From assembly GCA_963823735.1 (NCBI GenBank), contig CAWGMO010000010.1, positions 868,001 through 932,000 on the forward strand: DNA of 64,000 nt, in the 5' to 3' direction. Of the stretch, positions 24,762-33,129 are shown one piece after another. The translations under genes were made by a program, and so were the position numbers. Under the pieces are notes generated by a model that saw nothing but the letters and a program-made list of their open reading frames with translations, was not told where the DNA came from and did not search any database. The stretch comes from Actinoallomurus sp963823735. GTDB taxonomy: Bacteria; Actinomycetota; Actinomycetes; Streptosporangiales; Streptosporangiaceae. Every line of letters begins with the position of its first letter. The first letter of the stretch is position 1.

Positions 24762-25782
24762 GACTAAAGCAACCTCCCCAGATGGATGACGTACACGATT
24801 ACGGTGAAAGGCGGTCCTTTATCCCGAGGGACGTCGACTCACCGAGATCATGCACCCACGTTAGCTAGCGGCCCTTAATCGGTCAACATAATGGGCCAAA
24901 CCAGACCAAATTGTCGGGCTGAACATGAGAGCCCGTCGCGTTACAGGCCCGTAGCACCGGATTTACCTCCCGGCAATCTCCGGCCCCCTCGATCTCTCCG
25001 CAGATCAGAGCGCTACACAGAGCGGTAGCCTCACGCCTTAGCCTGTTCGGCATTACATGAACACCTTGCTGGCCGGACCTGGACGCCCGCTCGCCCGCCT
25101 CAAGAATTCGCAGGTCACAGCGCTTTCAGGGGTGCCGGGTACAGGTCGAAAGAGAAGGAGGGGCATTGGCAAGGTGAATTGTTGCCAAGCAACTTCGCGC
25201 GTCACACGCACATAATGATCATGATCACCGACAAACACCGGCAGAAGGCTCTTGACCACCGACGACGCGGGTCACGGGGGCCACATGACCACTTTGTTCG
25301 TAGGGGGTCAAGGCGCCAGCGAAGCCCGGGAGGGCGACCACGGTGCTGTCATTTTCAACTAGAAGGTGTCCGTGCAGTTAGGGCCTCCACGGTCACTGAC
25401 TGCGATCGGACAGTGACGGCGTGCAGCCCATAAAGGTAGGACCGAAACATCGTCACCCCCTGGCCGCCACAGTGAGGGGCAACCGGATCGCGACCCGTAC
25501 CCGTCTCCGCGGAGGCATGGCATGGCATTCCCCTGACGTGGCCTCCCTAACAAGTATCCAACCCCACATTCGACCCCTACCACGAACCCCTATTCGCCGA
25601 ATCGGACCGTGTGACGCCGCCCGGCGCACGCCTGCCTTGCGACCTACCTCGAGAAGCGTGCCGACCGGAACACCCGCCCACCGGTTCACTTGACACGCGA
25701 CCTGATCGCAAGACTGGGGGTACCACTAGTTCTCCGCCGATTCACCGCTGCCTGTGGCCGCGTGGTCGCCCGGACCTCGATA
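24762..25782. other. Long gene-free region between the PAS-LuxR gene and the sensor kinase
   Basis: About 1 kb with lower GC than its surroundings and no gene that I can support. It contains an operator-like half-site at 24813-24828. It also has a small inverted repeat TTGGCAA/TTGCCAA at 25166-25188 just after AAGGAGGGG, and the palindrome TGATCATGATCA at 25216-25227. A 13-codon reading frame starting GTG 25173 has a good RBS spacing but no other support. Long regulatory upstream regions are usual at cluster edges. Confidence 0.5.
24813..24828 (-). promoter_or_regulatory. PAS-LuxR operator-like half-site upstream of its own regulator gene
   Basis: The right half TATCCCGAG fits WWTCCCBAG of the PimM-type consensus CTVGGGAWWTCCCBAG at all nine positions. 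The left half does not match. It ends 51 nt before ATG 24761, in line with the spacing of the other candidate sites in the cluster. Confidence 0.3.
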
Positions 25783-27066
25783 ATGTGGCTCCCTGTGTGG
25801 CAAGGCCTACTCAGCCGATGGCAGGAGCACCAGACCCCCCGTGACCGCCATGAGGCGGTCAGGCTGGCGAGCCTGGCGGCCTGCCTCGCGGCGCTCGACA
25901 CCTCCATCAGCCTGAGCGACGGCCCCACCAGCGGCTGGCTGGGCCCGCACGCCGGCCTGGTGCTCCAGTTGCTGGCGGACGCCTCTCTGCTTCTCCTACC
26001 GCGCTTCCCCCGGCTCGTGAACGGCTTCGTCCTCGGGGTCGCCGCGGCGATGCTGGCGTCGACGACCCTCTCCCCCGGGCTGCTCGTCGTCGAGCACGCC
26101 ATCAGCCCGGTCACCGTGCCGCGGGCCACCCCCGTCATCGTCATCGTCGCCGTCCTGCGCCAGGACCGCCGCTACGCGCTCACCATCACCGCGCTGTTCG
26201 CCGTGCTCGCGGGCAGGCTGTGGGCTCCGAGCTGGGACATCACCCCGTTCGGCCTGATGAGCACGGTCGGGCCGGCACTGGCCGCGCTCTACTTCGACGC
26301 GCGCAAGCAGCTCATGCAGTCGCTGCGCGACCGGGCCGAGCGCGCGGAGCGCGAGCAACTACTGCTCGCCGAGAAGGCGCGGTTCGAGGAGCGGCGCAGG
26401 ATCGCCGCCGAGATGCACGACGTCGTCACCCACCGGCTCAGCCTGATCGTGCTGCACGCCGGTGCGCTGCGCCTCACGTCGGCGGACGGCTCGGTGCAGC
26501 ACACCGCCGACGACATCCGTTCGGCGGGCACCCAGGCGATGGAGGAGCTGCGCGACCTGATGGGCGTCCTGCGCAGCGAGACCGCGGAGGCGCTGTCCAC
26601 CGGGCCGGCCACCGACCCCAAGCCCGGCCCCACGGTCGTCGACCTGCAGGCGCTGGTCGACGAGTCGACGTCGGTCGGCATCCGGACCGGGCTGGAGGTC
26701 GAGGGCGAGGTCACGCAGCTCACCCCGATAGTGGCCCGTACGGCCTACCGGGTGGTGCAGGAGGCGCTGACGAACATCCGCAAGCACGCGCCCGGTTCGG
26801 ACGCCACGGTGACACTGCGCTACCGCCCGCAGGACGTCGTCCTCCAGATCCTCAACACCGCGCCGGCGGAGGAGACCGACCCCGCGCTGGCCGGCACCGG
26901 GTCAGGCGCGGGTCTCACCGGCCTGCGTCACCGGGTCGAGGTGATCGGCGGCTCTCTGGAAAGCGGACCGACGGGCACCGGCGGGTTCCAGCTGAGTGCG
27001 ATACTTCCCGCATATGTCCCCACAGCGGAAAGTCGCCAACATGATTCGTCTGGTCATCGTCGATGA
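25783..27066 (+). CDS. Membrane sensor histidine kinase (NarL-type, HisKA_3)
   Basis: About 427 residues. Four or five hydrophobic helices occupy residues about 30-165 (LASLAACLAALDTSISLSD, LVLQLLADASLLLLPRFP, GFVLGVAAAMLASTTLSPG, TPVIVIVAVLRQ, ALTITALFAVLAG). RRRIAAEMHDVVTHRLSLIV carries the phospho-His. EALTNIRKHAPGSD and GAGLTGLRHRVEVIGGSLES are the N and G boxes. ATG 25783 is used; a TTG at 25690 would add an extra basic stretch and has no RBS. It overlaps the response-regulator gene by 26 nt, so they form a two-component pair. The signal is unknown and it need not belong to the polyketide cluster. Confidence 0.83.
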   Translation: MWLPVWQGLLSRWQEHQTPRDRHEAVRLASLAACLAALDTSISLSDGPTSGWLGPHAGLVLQLLADASLLLLPRFPRLVNGFVLGVAAAMLASTTLSPGLLVVEHAISPVTVPRATPVIVIVAVLRQDRRYALTITALFAVLAGRLWAPSWDITPFGLMSTVGPALAALYFDARKQLMQSLRDRAERAEREQLLLAEKARFEERRRIAAEMHDVVTHRLSLIVLHAGALRLTSADGSVQHTADDIRSAGTQAMEELRDLMGVLRSETAEALSTGPATDPKPGPTVVDLQALVDESTSVGIRTGLEVEGEVTQLTPIVARTAYRVVQEALTNIRKHAPGSDATVTLRYRPQDVVLQILNTAPAEETDPALAGTGSGAGLTGLRHRVEVIGGSLESGPTGTGGFQLSAILPAYVPTAESRQHDSSGHRR

Positions 27067-27688
27067 CGAGCCGATGGTGCTCGTGCATCTGCGCACCGTT
27101 CTCGAATCCGCCGAGGACATCACCGTCGTCGCGCAGGCCGAGGACGGCGCCGAGGCGGTGGAGGCGGCGGCGGTCCAGCGACCCGACGTGATGCTGATGG
27201 ACCTCCGGATGCCGGGCGTGGACGGGCTCACCGCGATGGAGAAGATCGCGAAACTGCCGGACCCCCCGGTGATGATCGCGCTGACCACCTTCGACGCCGA
27301 CACGTACGTGCTGCGCGCGCTGTCGGCCGGCGCGTCCGGGTTCCTGCTCAAGACGACCCCGGCGGAGGACCTCATCAGCCTCGTCCGCGTCGCCTCAGAG
27401 GGCCACACCGTCCTGTCGCCCGAGGCGACCCGCCGGCTGGTCGCCGCCTCGGCCGGTGAGCACCAGCGCACCGACAAGGCACGCCGGCGTACGTCCGACC
27501 TCACCGACCGCGAGGTCGACATGCTCCGTTGCCTCGGCGAGGGGCTGTCGAACGCGGCCATCGCGGAGCGGCTGCACCTGTCCGAGGCCACCGTGAAGAG
27601 CTATGTCTCCCGCATGCTGAGCAAGCTCGACTGCACCAACCGCACCCAGGCGGGGCTGCTGGCGTACGAGGCGGGCCTCGTCAACTGA
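27041..27688 (+). CDS. NarL/FixJ-family response regulator
   Basis: A 215-residue partner of the preceding kinase. The receiver has the acidic pair in RLVIVDDEPMV, the phospho-Asp in DVMLMDLRMPGVDG, the switch Thr in IALTTFDADTY and Lys in GFLLKTTPAEDL. The LuxR-type HTH is LTDREVDMLRCLGEGLSNAA, then LHLSEATVKSYVSRMLSKLD. ATG 27041 has GGAAAG upstream; longer readings start inside the kinase without an RBS. Its 3' end overlaps the convergent epimerase gene by 8 nt, so no terminator separates them. Confidence 0.9.
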   Translation: MIRLVIVDDEPMVLVHLRTVLESAEDITVVAQAEDGAEAVEAAAVQRPDVMLMDLRMPGVDGLTAMEKIAKLPDPPVMIALTTFDADTYVLRALSAGASGFLLKTTPAEDLISLVRVASEGHTVLSPEATRRLVAASAGEHQRTDKARRRTSDLTDREVDMLRCLGEGLSNAAIAERLHLSEATVKSYVSRMLSKLDCTNRTQAGLLAYEAGLVN

Positions 27689-28253
27689 TCTCGGCGAGGG
27701 CGTTGCGGTACGTCGGCAGTACACCGCTCGCCGCGACCTCCGCGAGGGTCGGCGCGGCGGCGTCCTTGTCCGACATGATCGGCGGCTCCTTGAGGTCCCA
27801 GGGGATGCCCAGCTCAGGGTCCAGCGCCTGGATGTCGATCATCGTGCCCTCGACGTACTCGGTTCCGCACAGGTAGTTCATGCAGGTGTTCGGCTCCAGC
27901 GCGAGGAACGCGTGGCCGAGGCCGTCGGGGATGTACACCCCGATGCCGGAGCCCGCCTCCTGCAGCGTGCTGTCGAACATGCCGAACGTGGGCGAGCCGA
28001 CGCGCAGGTCCACGACGACGTCGAGCGCCGCGCCCGAGACGCACGTCACCAGCTTCGCCTGCCCCGGCGGGATCTTCGTACCGTGGATCCCGCGCAGGGT
28101 GTTCCGCTCGGAGACCGAGTAGTTCACCTGCTCGATACGGAACGGGCGGCCGATGCGTTCGGACAGTTCGCTGTGACGCCACCCCTCGAAAAAGCTCCCA
28201 CGCCGGTCACGGTTGTGCCGCGGAGTGATCCGGTACGCGTCCTTCACTGCCAT
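27681..28253 (-). CDS. dTDP-4-keto-6-deoxyhexose 3,5- (or 5-) epimerase
   Basis: A 190-residue RmlC-type cupin, like those in erythromycin, avermectin and vancosamine sugar pathways. YRITPRHNRDRRGSFFEGWR, NTLRGIHGTKIPPGQAKLVT (catalytic His), VVVDLRVGSPTFG and GVYIPDGLGHAFLALEPNT follow the fold. The H-F-Q of true RmlC is replaced by HGT, as in the specialised epimerases of antibiotic sugars. It inverts C5 and perhaps C3, giving an L-configured sugar. ATG 28253 is used; GTG 28268 would overlap the glycosyltransferase stop. It lies 5 nt after that gene, so they share a transcript. Whether C3 is also inverted cannot be read from sequence. Confidence 0.85.
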   Translation of the reverse strand: MAVKDAYRITPRHNRDRRGSFFEGWRHSELSERIGRPFRIEQVNYSVSERNTLRGIHGTKIPPGQAKLVTCVSGAALDVVVDLRVGSPTFGMFDSTLQEAGSGIGVYIPDGLGHAFLALEPNTCMNYLCGTEYVEGTMIDIQALDPELGIPWDLKEPPIMSDKDAAAPTLAEVAASGVLPTYRNALAEIS

Positions 28254-28258
28254 CTCGA

Positions 28259-29500
28259 CTATGTCCACGCAGCATCGCTCTCTCTGTCGATCGGTGGCCC
28301 TGCCGCGACGCGCTCCAGCACGTCGGCCGCGCGCGCCGCTCCTCCCCCCGACCGGATGGCGGTTCGCATCGCCGCCACCCGAGCCGCCGTCGCGGTGTCC
28401 GCCGCGACGGCGTCCACTGCCTCCCGCACCTGAGTTCCGGTGACCGGCCCGAAGAGGGCCCGGCCCAGCCCGAGCGCGGCGACGTGACGGGCCATCGCCT
28501 TCGCGTCGGGCTGCTGGGGTACGACGACCACCGGCACTCCGTGGCCGAAGGCGTCCATCAGCGACCCGGCGCCCGCCTGGCAGACCACGACGTCCGCGTG
28601 GGGAAGCACGGCGTGGTGGTCCAGCCAGGCGTGCAGCTCGACGTTGTCCGGCATGGCGGACGCGGTGTCCGCGTCCACGTGGCCGGCGGTGGTCATCACG
28701 ACCCGCCACCCGCTGCCGGCGAACGCCTGCCCGCAGGCGCGGAAGAACTCCGGGTTGCTGTTCGACGACGTGCCCAGCGAGACCAGGACGACGCGGGCGC
28801 CGTCCTCGGGGGGTGTCCAGCCGGCCGGGGGCCGGTCGCCGGGCGGCTCCGGGCCGACGAACACGAAGTCGTCGCCGAAGCATTCGGCGCGTGGCTGGAA
28901 CAGCTCTGGCACGAAGACGAGGTTCGCCGCGACCGCCGCGACCGCCTGGACGCGGTCGAGCCGCTCCTGCTCGATCCCGTACGCGGCGAGGCGCCCGGGC
29001 AGCTCGCGCTGGAGCCCGGTGATGGCCGGGTGCTCCGGGTCGAGGCTCGGGCCACCGGGTTCGGGCTCGCTGCCGTTGAGCGGGACGTCGTCGTTCCCCG
29101 CGAAGCCGGGGAACACGCGCACGACCGGACTGCCGGCCCGGTCGGCGACCAGGCCGCTGACCACGGTGCTGAGTGCATCCTCCACCACGACGTCGACGGG
29201 CCGCTCGGCGAACTCTCGCCATGCGATCGGCAGCGCGGCGAACGCCTCCGTGACGTAGTGCACGATGACGGCCGCGAGGTCGTCGGCCGTGACCACGTCG
29301 GGCACGGCGGCCGGGAACTCCGACTCGTAGGTGATCACGCGGGCCCCGGTCTTCGCGACCATGCCGGCGAAGCGCTCGGCGACCACGAAGGACACGTCGT
29401 GCCCACGGGCGAGTGACTCGCGCACCACCGGCAGGACCGGACGGAGGTGTCCGAGGCCCGGAAAGCTGAAGAATGCCAGGTGCAGGCGGGAGACTTCCAC
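28259..29500 (-). CDS. Macrolide-type glycosyltransferase (GT1, OleD/MGT-like) 1
   Basis: A 413-residue GT-B enzyme that would attach a dTDP-sugar to the polyketide or to an earlier sugar. The acceptor-side catalytic His is in FPGLGHLRPVLPVV (about residue 17). RVVLVSLGTSSNSNPEFF starts the donor domain. The donor-binding loop reads VVVCQAGAGSLMDAFGHGVP, so the usual His of HAG is Gln, followed by PQQPDAKAMARHV. GTG 29500 has AGGGTGA just upstream. No P450-like activator gene is seen, in keeping with the activator-independent OleD group. It is transcribed with the epimerase and diverges from the 2,3-dehydratase operon. Confidence 0.88.
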   Translation of the reverse strand: MEVSRLHLAFFSFPGLGHLRPVLPVVRESLARGHDVSFVVAERFAGMVAKTGARVITYESEFPAAVPDVVTADDLAAVIVHYVTEAFAALPIAWREFAERPVDVVVEDALSTVVSGLVADRAGSPVVRVFPGFAGNDDVPLNGSEPEPGGPSLDPEHPAITGLQRELPGRLAAYGIEQERLDRVQAVAAVAANLVFVPELFQPRAECFGDDFVFVGPEPPGDRPPAGWTPPEDGARVVLVSLGTSSNSNPEFFRACGQAFAGSGWRVVMTTAGHVDADTASAMPDNVELHAWLDHHAVLPHADVVVCQAGAGSLMDAFGHGVPVVVVPQQPDAKAMARHVAALGLGRALFGPVTGTQVREAVDAVAADTATAARVAAMRTAIRSGGGAARAADVLERVAAGPPIDRESDAAWT

Positions 29501-29552
29501 GCGATCACCCTAGGCGGGCCGGAGGCGGAAACCCATCGGCGGCAGGCCTATT

Positions 29553-29568
29553 CAAGGTGTTCGCCTAG
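29553..29568. promoter_or_regulatory. PAS-LuxR operator-like site upstream of glycosyltransferase 1
   Basis: CAAGGTGTTCGCCTAG matches the PimM-type consensus at 11 of 16 positions. It ends 52 nt before the GTG at 29500. On its own the match is weak; support comes from the shared spacing. Confidence 0.3.
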
Positions 29569-29760
29569 TGGTTCACGCCGCGGGGCGTGAGTACGGCCGC
29601 TCGACCGGCAGGGTGGCACCGCGGCGGCGCTGGTCGCCGTCGATGACGCGGAACGGGTCCGGGAATCCGGCCACTCTGCCCTCTCGCGCGACGCCGCGCG
29701 GGGACTAGCACGTCAGGTGTGGACGATCTCCTAGAGCTGCCCTCTCAGGCGCCGAAGGAA

Positions 29761-29776
29761 CGGGTGTTCTGCCTAG
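29761..29776. promoter_or_regulatory. PAS-LuxR operator-like site upstream of the 2,3-dehydratase
   Basis: CGGGTGTTCTGCCTAG matches the consensus at 11 of 16 positions and ends 53 nt before ATG 29830. Thirteen of its fourteen 3' bases align with the element at 29556-29568 if one base is gapped. Confidence 0.3.
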
Positions 29777-29829
29777 TTTCTCCTTGTTACCAATAGAAAG
29801 CACCCCCATCGGCCCCTGGAGGAAACGAC

Positions 29830-31284
29830 ATGGAGCGTCACGCCGGAACGGGCTTGCTCCGCAAGCCGGACGTGACGCTGCCGCACCGGCTCGCGAAGTC
29901 AGCGTCGGCCGTGAGCGGTGGCGTGACCCCCAACGAGGACATCGACGGCTGGATCGCCGCGCGCAACGCGGCGCACCGGCACGAGGTACGGCGCATCGCC
30001 TTCGACGAGCTGCGCCAGTGGGGCTTCGATCCCCAGACCGGCGACCTGCGCCACGAGAGCGGACGCTTCTTCGGCGTGCAGGGGCTGGAGGTCGAGACCG
30101 ACCACGGTCCCGTCTCCAGCTGGTCGCAGCCGATCATCAACCAGCCGGAGATCGGCATCCTGGGCATCCTCGTCCGCGAGATCGACGGTGTCCTGCACTG
30201 CCTGATGCAGGCCAAGTCCGAGCCGGGCAACGTCAACGGCGTGCAGATCTCGCCGACGGTCCAGGCGACCAAGAGCAACTACACGCGGGTGCACGGCGGG
30301 CGGAACGTCCCGTACCTGGAGTTCTTCCGCGACCCGCCGCCCGAGAACGTGGTGGCCGACGTCCTGCAGTCCGAGCAGGGCTCGTGGTTCTACCGCAAGC
30401 GCAACCGGAACATGGTCATCGACGTCACCGACGACCCGCGCGCCGACGGCATGGACACACCGGCGGAGGACTTCCGCTGGCTGACCCTCGGACAGCTCCA
30501 CGAGCTGCTGAAGGTCGACAACCTGGTGAACATGGACGCGCGCACCGTGATGTCCTGCATGCCGGCCGCCGCGGAGGGCGGGCTCGCCGAGACGTACAGC
30601 GAGCTGGCCGCCTCGATCGCCCGCTCCTCACAGCCCGGCGCCGGCAGCCTGCACACCTCGACCGAGATGATGAGCTGGATCACCTCGCGCCAGGCCGAGC
30701 ACTCGGTGAGCACGCGATCGATCCCGCTGCGCGACGTCAAGCAGTGGAACCGGTCGCCCACCGAGATCGCGCACGAGCTCGGGCTGTTCTTCAGCATCAT
30801 CGCGGTCGACATCACGACCAACGGGCGCGAGGTCGCCAACTGGACCCAGCCCCTCGTACGCCCGCACGGGACCGGGCTGGTCGCGCTGCTCGTCAAGCGG
30901 GTGGACGGCATCCTGCACGCGCTGGTCAACGCGCGGGTCGAGCCCGGCTACCTCGACGTCGTCGAGCTGGCGCCCACCGTGCAGTGCACGCCCGAGAACT
31001 ACGCGCACCTTCCGGCCACCGACAGCCCGCCGTTCCTGGACGTGGTGCTCGGCCGCCATCCGGAGCAGGTGCTGTTCTCGACGCCGCTGTCGGAGGAGGG
31101 CGGGCGGTTCCACTACGCCTCCAGCGAGTACCAGATCATCGAGGTTCCCGGTGACTTCCCGGACGCCGGGCTCGCGGACTTCCGCTGGCTCACCCTCTAC
31201 CAGCTCAACGAGCTGCTGCGGCACAGCCACTACATCAACGTGCAGGCGCGCAGTCTGATCGCCTGCCTGAGGGGACTGCGGTGA
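29830..31284 (+). CDS. NDP-hexose 2,3-dehydratase
   Basis: A 484-residue enzyme that removes the C2 hydroxyl from dTDP-4-keto-6-deoxyglucose, the first step to every 2,6-dideoxysugar. It consists of two homologous halves, about 40-245 and 260-480, as usual for the family (TylX3/KijB1/EryBVI type). Paired motifs are GRFFGVQGLEVETDHGPVSS with LGLFFSIIAVDITTNGREVA, SWSQPIINQPEIGILGILVR with NWTQPLVRPHGTGLVALLVK, and DFRWLTLGQLHELLK with DFRWLTLYQLNELLR. GGAGGAAACGAC precedes ATG 29830. It is the first gene of the plus-strand sugar operon and overlaps the ketoreductase gene by GTGA. Confidence 0.95.
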   Translation: MERHAGTGLLRKPDVTLPHRLAKSASAVSGGVTPNEDIDGWIAARNAAHRHEVRRIAFDELRQWGFDPQTGDLRHESGRFFGVQGLEVETDHGPVSSWSQPIINQPEIGILGILVREIDGVLHCLMQAKSEPGNVNGVQISPTVQATKSNYTRVHGGRNVPYLEFFRDPPPENVVADVLQSEQGSWFYRKRNRNMVIDVTDDPRADGMDTPAEDFRWLTLGQLHELLKVDNLVNMDARTVMSCMPAAAEGGLAETYSELAASIARSSQPGAGSLHTSTEMMSWITSRQAEHSVSTRSIPLRDVKQWNRSPTEIAHELGLFFSIIAVDITTNGREVANWTQPLVRPHGTGLVALLVKRVDGILHALVNARVEPGYLDVVELAPTVQCTPENYAHLPATDSPPFLDVVLGRHPEQVLFSTPLSEEGGRFHYASSEYQIIEVPGDFPDAGLADFRWLTLYQLNELLRHSHYINVQARSLIACLRGLR

Positions 31285-32285
31285 CAGGGACACTCCGGGT
31301 CGGACTGCTCGGCTGCTCCTCGATCGCCCGGCGGCGTACGCTGCCCGCTCTGCGCGGGATCGAGGAGGCCACCGTGACCGCGGTGGCCTCGCGTTCGCCG
31401 GACCGGGCGAAGGAGCTCGCCGGGGACTCCGGCGCGAACGCCCGTACCTACGAGGAGCTCGTCACCGACGACGACGTCGACGCGGTGTACGTCTCCACAC
31501 CGAACGGGAACCACTTCGAGTGGGCCGGGCGGGCACTGGCCGCGGGCAAGCACGTGCTGTGCGAGAAACCGATGACCACGACGCCCGCGCGGACCGCCGA
31601 GCTCGTGGAGCTCGCGGCGAGCCGCGGGCTCGTACTGCGGGAGAACTTCACCTTCCTGCACCATCCGCAGCACGCGAGGGTCCGGCACCTCCTCGGCGGC
31701 GGACGGATCGGCGGCCTGCGAACCTTCGCGGCCGCCTTCTGCATTCCCCCACTGCCCGACACCGACATCCGGTACCAACCGGAGCTCGGCGGCGGCGCGC
31801 TGCTCGACGCCGGGGTCTACCCGCTTCGCGCCGCGCAGCTGATGCTCGGCCCCGGCCTCACACTCGCGGGCGCCACACTGCGGGTCGACGAGGCGCGCGG
31901 CGTCGACGTCGCGGGACACGTGCTGCTGGTCTCGCCCGACGGTGTCTTCGCCTCTCTCGAGTTCGGGTTCCAGCACGGCTACCGGTCCCGCTACTCGCTG
32001 TTCGGCAGCTCCGGCACGCTCACGGTCGACCGCGTCTTCACGCCGCCGGCGAGCATGCAGCCGGTACTCCGGATCGAGGAGCAGAACCACGCGGAGGAGC
32101 TCACCCTGCCCGCCGCCGACCAGTTCTCGCTCGCGGTCCGCTCGTTCACGAGGGCCGCGCTGGCCGGCCGCGACCCTCGGGAGGCCGCTGAGGAGGGCGC
32201 CTCCAGTATCGAAACCGCGCGGCTCGTCGACGACGTGATGACGAACGCGGCGCGCGTCCCCGACCACAAGGCGGAGCAACACTGA
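31281..32285 (+). CDS. NDP-hexose 3-ketoreductase (Gfo/Idh/MocA family)
   Basis: A 334-residue NAD(P)H-dependent reductase. It acts directly after the 2,3-dehydratase and reduces the unstable 3,4-diketo sugar at C3. RVGLLGCSSIARRRTLPAL is the Rossmann start. VYVSTPNGNHFEWAGRALAA and KHVLCEKPMTTTPA contain the EKP motif of the family, with its catalytic Lys. ELGGGALLDAGVYPLRAAQL is the second-domain signature. KijD10 in kijanimicin biosynthesis is a known enzyme of this type. The start GTG overlaps the preceding stop and the stop overlaps the next ATG, so translation is coupled. The C3 stereochemistry produced cannot be read from the sequence. Confidence 0.9.
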   Translation: MTGTLRVGLLGCSSIARRRTLPALRGIEEATVTAVASRSPDRAKELAGDSGANARTYEELVTDDDVDAVYVSTPNGNHFEWAGRALAAGKHVLCEKPMTTTPARTAELVELAASRGLVLRENFTFLHHPQHARVRHLLGGGRIGGLRTFAAAFCIPPLPDTDIRYQPELGGGALLDAGVYPLRAAQLMLGPGLTLAGATLRVDEARGVDVAGHVLLVSPDGVFASLEFGFQHGYRSRYSLFGSSGTLTVDRVFTPPASMQPVLRIEEQNHAEELTLPAADQFSLAVRSFTRAALAGRDPREAAEEGASSIETARLVDDVMTNAARVPDHKAEQH

Positions 32286-33076
32286 TGGAGATCATTGGCA
32301 GGGGCTTCATCGCCGGCCATACACGGCGGTACTTCGGCGAGCGGTACCCGGACGCGACGCTGATCGCGGCGGGCGTGTCGAGCGTGCTCATCACCGATGA
32401 GTCCGCCTTCGAACGCGAGGCCTCGCTCGTCTACGACACCATCCGGCGCTGCAAGGCCGAGGGACGCACGGTCATCTTCCTGTCCACGGCGTCGCCGGGC
32501 ATGTACGGCGCGGACGAGTCGCCCGGCACCGAGGACGGCCTGGTGTTCCCGCTCACCCCGTACGGCCGGCACAAGCTGTGCCTGGAGCGGGTGTGCGCGG
32601 CGTCCGGCGCGCACTGGCTGGTCCTCCGGCTGGCCCACCTGGTCGGCTCGGGCCAGCAGCAGCACCAGCTGCTGCCCGCGCTGACCCGCCAGCTACTGGC
32701 GGGCGCGATCACCGTGCACGCGGGGGTGTCGCGCGACCTGCTGGACGTGAACGACATGCTGCAGATGCTCGACACCCTCCTCGCCCGCGAGGTGCGCGAC
32801 GAAGTGGTCAACGTCGCCTCGGGGCATCCGGAGACCATCGAGGCCATCGTCGACGGGCTGGAGGAACGGCTCGGCACCAAGGCGGCACGGAAGCTGGTCG
32901 AGATGCCGACCAAGCGCGCCAACATCGACGTTTCCAAGATCCGTGGGCTGATGCCCTCGTTCGACGAGCTGGGTTTCGGCCCGGGCTACCTGCCCGCGTT
33001 GCTGGACCGGCACATCACCGAACTGGCCGAGAAGGCGCACCGCGACCTCGAGTCGCAGTCGATGATCGGGCTCTAG
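32285..33076 (+). CDS. NAD-dependent epimerase/dehydratase-like NDP-hexose 4-ketoreductase
   Basis: A 263-residue short-chain-type reductase, placed to reduce C4 as the last step before sugar transfer. The N-terminus is EIIGRGFIAGHTRRYF, a compact glycine loop without the usual first strand extension. FLSTASPGMYG carries the catalytic Ser/Thr and FPLTPYGRHKLCLERVCAAS the YxxxK pair. LRLAHLVGSGQQQHQLL and SRDLLDVNDMLQMLDTLL match the extended SDR pattern. The family is shorter than typical RmlD (about 300 residues). It sits between the 3-ketoreductase and rmlA with TGATG coupling to the former. Confidence 0.82.
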   Translation: MEIIGRGFIAGHTRRYFGERYPDATLIAAGVSSVLITDESAFEREASLVYDTIRRCKAEGRTVIFLSTASPGMYGADESPGTEDGLVFPLTPYGRHKLCLERVCAASGAHWLVLRLAHLVGSGQQQHQLLPALTRQLLAGAITVHAGVSRDLLDVNDMLQMLDTLLAREVRDEVVNVASGHPETIEAIVDGLEERLGTKAARKLVEMPTKRANIDVSKIRGLMPSFDELGFGPGYLPALLDRHITELAEKAHRDLESQSMIGL

Positions 33077-33129
33077 GGCTCGTTCCCGGCTGCGAGGCCC
33101 CTCCACCACCCCCGAGACCACCAGGGACA

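Larger units (their letters stand above)
29501..29829. other. Divergent promoter region between glycosyltransferase 1 and the sugar operon
   Basis: A 329-bp stretch with no gene. It holds two related elements in the same orientation: GGTGTTCGCCTAG at 29556-29568 and GGTGTTCTGCCTAG at 29763-29776. Both fall within the operator-like sites described separately. Confidence 0.6.

Noticed and set aside
25173..25214. Thirteen-codon leader peptide after AAGGAGGGG, with a hairpin
   Set aside because: No attenuator-like alternative hairpin or codon bias was found, and the next real start is about 570 nt away.
25053..25259. Possible 68-residue minus-strand gene in the long intergenic region
   Set aside because: No RBS, no recognisable composition, and it covers an inverted repeat and mixed-GC DNA.
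24762..25782. tRNA, riboswitch or CRISPR array in the longest gene-free stretch
   Set aside because: No cloverleaf, no conserved riboswitch core and no regularly spaced repeats were seen here or elsewhere in the window.
25690..25782. TTG at 25690 as start of the membrane sensor kinase
   Set aside because: It has no RBS and adds a basic stretch without likeness to sensor kinases; ATG 25783 is the better guess although its RBS is also weak.
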